64,000 nucleotides of DNA, from positions 1,153,501 to 1,217,500 of the forward strand of contig NZ_CP109446.1 in assembly GCF_036227265.1 (NCBI RefSeq), in the 5' to 3' direction. The notes beneath the pieces are model-generated. The model made no database searches, was not told the DNA's origin, and saw only the letters and a list, made by a program, of their open reading frames with translations. The position numbers were made by a program, and so were the translations under genes. The stretch comes from Streptomyces sp. NBC_01476 (GTDB lineage: Bacteria > Actinomycetota > Actinomycetes > Streptomycetales > Streptomycetaceae). Of this stretch, positions 58,590 to 64,000 are shown piece by piece; position 1 is the first letter of the stretch, and each line of letters starts with the position of its first letter.

Positions 58590-59594
58590 ATGGACTACCG
58601 TCACCTCGGCCGCAGCGGCCTGATCATCAGCGAGATCGCCTACGGAAACTGGCTCACCCACGGCTCCCAGGTGGAGGAGGACGCGGCCACCGCCTGTGTC
58701 GGCGCGGCCCTGGAGGCGGGCATCACCACCTTCGACACCGCCGACGTCTACGCGCAGACCCGCGCGGAATCCGTGCTCGGCCGGGCGCTGAAGGGCGAAC
58801 GGCGCGAAGGGCTGGAGATCTTCACCAAGGTCTTCTGGCCCACCGGCCCCGGTCACAACGACCGGGGCCTTTCGCGCAAGCACATCAGGGAGTCGATCGA
58901 CGGCTCGCTGCGGCGGCTGCAGACCGATTACGTCGACCTGTACCAGGCGCACCGCTACGACCGGTTCACGCCGCTGGAGGAGACGATGGAGGCTTTCGCC
59001 GACCTCGTGCACTCCGGCAAGGTGCACTACATCGGTGTCTCGGAGTGGACCGCGGACCAGATCCGCCGGGCGCACGCGCTCGCCCGCGAGCTGCACATCC
59101 CGCTGGTCTCCAACCAGCCGCAGTACAGCGCGCTGTGGCGGGTCATCGAGGGCGAGGTCATTCCCGCCTGTGAGGAACTGGGCCTCGGCCAGGTGGTCTT
59201 CTCCCCGATCGCGCAGGGTGTGCTGACCGGAAAGTACCTGCCGGGGCAGCAGCCGCCGGCCGGCTCGCGCGCCACCGACGACAAGGGCGGCGCGGACATG
59301 ATCAGCCGCTGGATGCGCGACGAGGTGCTGGAGCGGGTGCAGCGGCTGCAGCCGCTGGCCGCGGAGGCGGGTCTTTCCCTGGCCCAGCTGGCCGTGGCAT
59401 GGGTGCTGGACAACCCGAACGTGTCGGCGGCGATCGTCGGCGCCTCCCGCCCGGAGCAGGTCGCGGAGAACGCCAAGGCCGCGGGTGTGCGCCTCGACCC
59501 GGCGCTCAAGGCGCGGATCGACGAGATCCTGGAGCCGGTGGCGACCACCGACCCCAAGCGCGTGTACGACAACGTGCCGGCCAAGCGGCCGTAA
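58590..59594 (+). CDS. Aldo/keto reductase
   Basis: A 334-residue NADPH-dependent oxidoreductase with a (beta/alpha)8 barrel. The catalytic tetrad is visible: D49 and Y54 in FDTADVYAQT, K80 in FTKVFW and H121 in LYQAHRYD. GVSEWTADQI, SNQPQYSALWR and the C-terminal IVGASRPEQVAENAKA cofactor loop match the AKR subfamily related to voltage-gated potassium channel beta subunits. A TAGAGT box ends 8 bases before the ATG, which has no Shine-Dalgarno sequence, so the mRNA may be leaderless. It ends 3 bases before the PAP2 gene, with likely coupling. The substrate is unknown. Confidence 0.92.
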   Translation: MDYRHLGRSGLIISEIAYGNWLTHGSQVEEDAATACVGAALEAGITTFDTADVYAQTRAESVLGRALKGERREGLEIFTKVFWPTGPGHNDRGLSRKHIRESIDGSLRRLQTDYVDLYQAHRYDRFTPLEETMEAFADLVHSGKVHYIGVSEWTADQIRRAHALARELHIPLVSNQPQYSALWRVIEGEVIPACEELGLGQVVFSPIAQGVLTGKYLPGQQPPAGSRATDDKGGADMISRWMRDEVLERVQRLQPLAAEAGLSLAQLAVAWVLDNPNVSAAIVGASRPEQVAENAKAAGVRLDPALKARIDEILEPVATTDPKRVYDNVPAKRP

Positions 59595-59597
59595 CCG

Positions 59598-62726
<3,129 letters not shown>

Positions 62727-62768
62727 ACCGGAGAACCGACGGGGGACACCGATGGATAGGGTCGTTGC

Positions 62769-63614
62769 ATGACTCAACGACAGCGGGGCGGGCTCGATGT
62801 GCGCTGGCACGCGGGGTGGCCGTCGGCCAAGCACGACCCGGCGCCGGACATCCAGCTGCACTCCTACGACGAGAGCACGCTGATCCTGCGGCAGAACATG
62901 TCGGTGCACTTCGAGGCGCCGTTCATGTTCCTGCTGCTGGGCGAGGAGCGCGCGCTGCTGCTGGACACCGGGGCCACCGCCGACCCGGCGTACTTCCCGC
63001 TGCGGCGGGTGGTGGACGAGGCGGTGGCGCAGTGGCTGGCGCTGCACCCGTACCCGTCGTACGGGATGGTGGTCGCGCACACCCACGGCCACGGTGACCA
63101 CATCGCGGGCGACGGGCAGTTCGCGGACCGCCCGCACACCGTGACGGTCGGCCCCGGGCTGGACGCGGTCCGCGGCTACTTCGGTCTTCCGCACTGGCCG
63201 GACGGCACCGCGTCGCTGGATCTGGGCGGCCGGGTGCTGGACGTCATCCCGGGCCCGGGGCACGAGCCGGCCGCCGCGGTCTTCCACGACCGCCGCACCG
63301 GGCTGCTCTTCACCGGCGACACCCTCTACCCCGGCCACCTCTACATCCGCGACCTCCCGGCGTACACCGCGACCGTGGACCGGCTGCTGAACTTCTGCGA
63401 GCGCCACCCGGTCACCCAGCTGCTGGGGTGCCACATAGAGATGACCACCACCCCCGGCGACGACTATCCGCGGGGCACCACCCACCAGCCCGACGAAGCG
63501 CCGCTGCAGATGGACCCCGGGCACCTGCGGGCGCTGCGGCGCGCCCTCACCGAGGCCGGGGGCCGGCCCGGTGTGCACCGCTACGCGGACTTCCTGCTGC
63601 ACATCGAGGAGTGA
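62769..63614 (+). CDS. Metallo-beta-lactamase-fold hydrolase
   Basis: A 281-residue cytoplasmic protein. AHTHGHGDHIAGDGQF gives the metal site HxHxDH (H106, H108, D110, H111). PGPGHEPAAAVFHD gives the next His, LLFTGDTLYPGHLY the bridging Asp, and LLGCHIEMT the last His, so the binuclear zinc site is complete. The family includes glyoxalase II-like thioesterases, lactonases and others; the substrate cannot be told. A TAGGGT box ends 6 bases before the ATG with no Shine-Dalgarno sequence, as in leaderless mRNAs. It lies 42 bp after the monooxygenase gene. Confidence 0.9.
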   Translation: MTQRQRGGLDVRWHAGWPSAKHDPAPDIQLHSYDESTLILRQNMSVHFEAPFMFLLLGEERALLLDTGATADPAYFPLRRVVDEAVAQWLALHPYPSYGMVVAHTHGHGDHIAGDGQFADRPHTVTVGPGLDAVRGYFGLPHWPDGTASLDLGGRVLDVIPGPGHEPAAAVFHDRRTGLLFTGDTLYPGHLYIRDLPAYTATVDRLLNFCERHPVTQLLGCHIEMTTTPGDDYPRGTTHQPDEAPLQMDPGHLRALRRALTEAGGRPGVHRYADFLLHIEE

Positions 63615-63734
63615 CGGTGTGTCGGCTTGCCGGGTGACGGCCCGTCGGTTCCGCGTCACCCGGAGGCACGCCTTCTCATCCGGATGGGCCTCGCCGCGGT
63701 GCCGGGCGGGTGCGGGCGTTCCTAACGTGGCGGC

Positions 63735-64000
63735 ATGACTGCCTCGCACCCTCCTCGCTCCCGTGTCCCCACCCGGGCGGCCGGACCCGCCGGCCGCCAC
63801 ACCGCCACACCGGCCTGCGCCCTCGCCGCGGCCTGCTGCCTCGCGGCGCTGAGCACGCTGCCCGCCGCTGCCGCCTCCGGCGACGGGCACGGCTCGGCCG
63901 GCTCCTCGTCCTCCGTCGCGGCCGGCGGCGCACTGCTCGGCAGGCCCGGTGTCCAGCTGCGGCCCGAGGACGACACCCCGGCGCTGCCGGCCGGCCTGTC
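63735..64000 (+). CDS. Exported protein, N-terminal part, perhaps a D-Ala-D-Ala carboxypeptidase (runs off the window)
   Basis: Eighty-eight codons are present. MTASHPPRSRVPTRAAG is followed by a hydrophobic segment (CALAAACCLAALSTLPAAAA) as signal peptide, then a Ser/Gly/Ala linker and LLGRPGVQLRPEDDTPALP. That last piece reminds me of the lead-in to the penicillin-binding domain of streptomycete D-Ala-D-Ala carboxypeptidases, but the catalytic domain is outside the window. A TAACGT box ends 6 bases before the ATG, and no Shine-Dalgarno sequence is seen, so the transcript may be leaderless. Confidence 0.6.
   Translation, partial: MTASHPPRSRVPTRAAGPAGRHTATPACALAAACCLAALSTLPAAAASGDGHGSAGSSSSVAAGGALLGRPGVQLRPEDDTPALPAGL

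Overview
The window is about 70 percent G+C, with GTG starts, strong codon-position bias, many secreted multidomain hydrolases, an LAETG surface protein, a SpoIIE-type phosphatase and an Rpf-type muralytic enzyme. This points to a Streptomyces-like soil actinomycete (Streptomycetaceae); no species can be named. No rRNA, tRNA, insertion sequence, CRISPR array or phage gene was recognised.

Layout. 1-1.2 kb: 5' end of an MFS exporter gene with a palindromic operator, and a DinB-like gene. 1.2-17 kb: a carbohydrate-active block: GH18 chitinase with ricin lectin, a 1426-residue GH87-type alpha-1,3-glucanase, an FUSC/ArAE exporter, GH27 alpha-galactosidase, GH16 beta-1,3-glucanase-like enzyme and GH3 beta-glucosidase-like enzyme, most ending at long perfect hairpins. 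17-24 kb: two tiny secreted SH3-like proteins, a succinate-semialdehyde-type dehydrogenase, an unknown secreted protein, a PAS-GAF-PP2C-ATPase regulator and a proline-rich small ORF. 23.7-35.2 kb: a furanose-use locus. A GH127 beta-L-arabinofuranosidase plus a DUF4965/DUF1793 protein are divergent from a YtfQ-YtfR-YtfT-YjfF type ABC importer and a LacI regulator, with two related AACGTT-centred operators between them. 35-39 kb: an NYN protein, a secreted Ig-like protein and a DUF5954 protein. 38.6-44 kb: a ROK regulator divergent from a Gfo/Idh - isomerase - isomerase - Gfo/Idh operon. 44-49 kb: a GH55-like beta-helix protein with ricin domain, UppP, and a second GH18 chitinase with CBM5/12. 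49-54 kb: a peptidase-S15/ABC-ATPase fusion with its permease and an LAETG surface protein. 54-64 kb: an unknown protein, a low-complexity spacer, a second GH87-type enzyme with discoidin domains, then aldo/keto reductase, PAP2, Rpf-LysM-M23, luciferase-like monooxygenase, metallo-beta-lactamase-fold protein and the start of another exported protein.

How the parts fit. Chitin (GH18 x2), alpha-1,3-glucan (GH87 x2), beta-1,3-glucan (GH16, GH3, GH55-like), galactosides (GH27) and furanosides (GH127 with a furanose-type importer) are all components expected in fungal walls or in mixed fungal/plant debris. I read the region as a wall-degradation island. Both chitinase promoters carry DasR-type sites, the GH16 promoter carries a perfect LacI-type palindrome, and the furanose locus has its own LacI gene and operators. 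So the island appears to be under several sugar-specific controls rather than one. Function calls rest on motifs read by eye; no database search was run.
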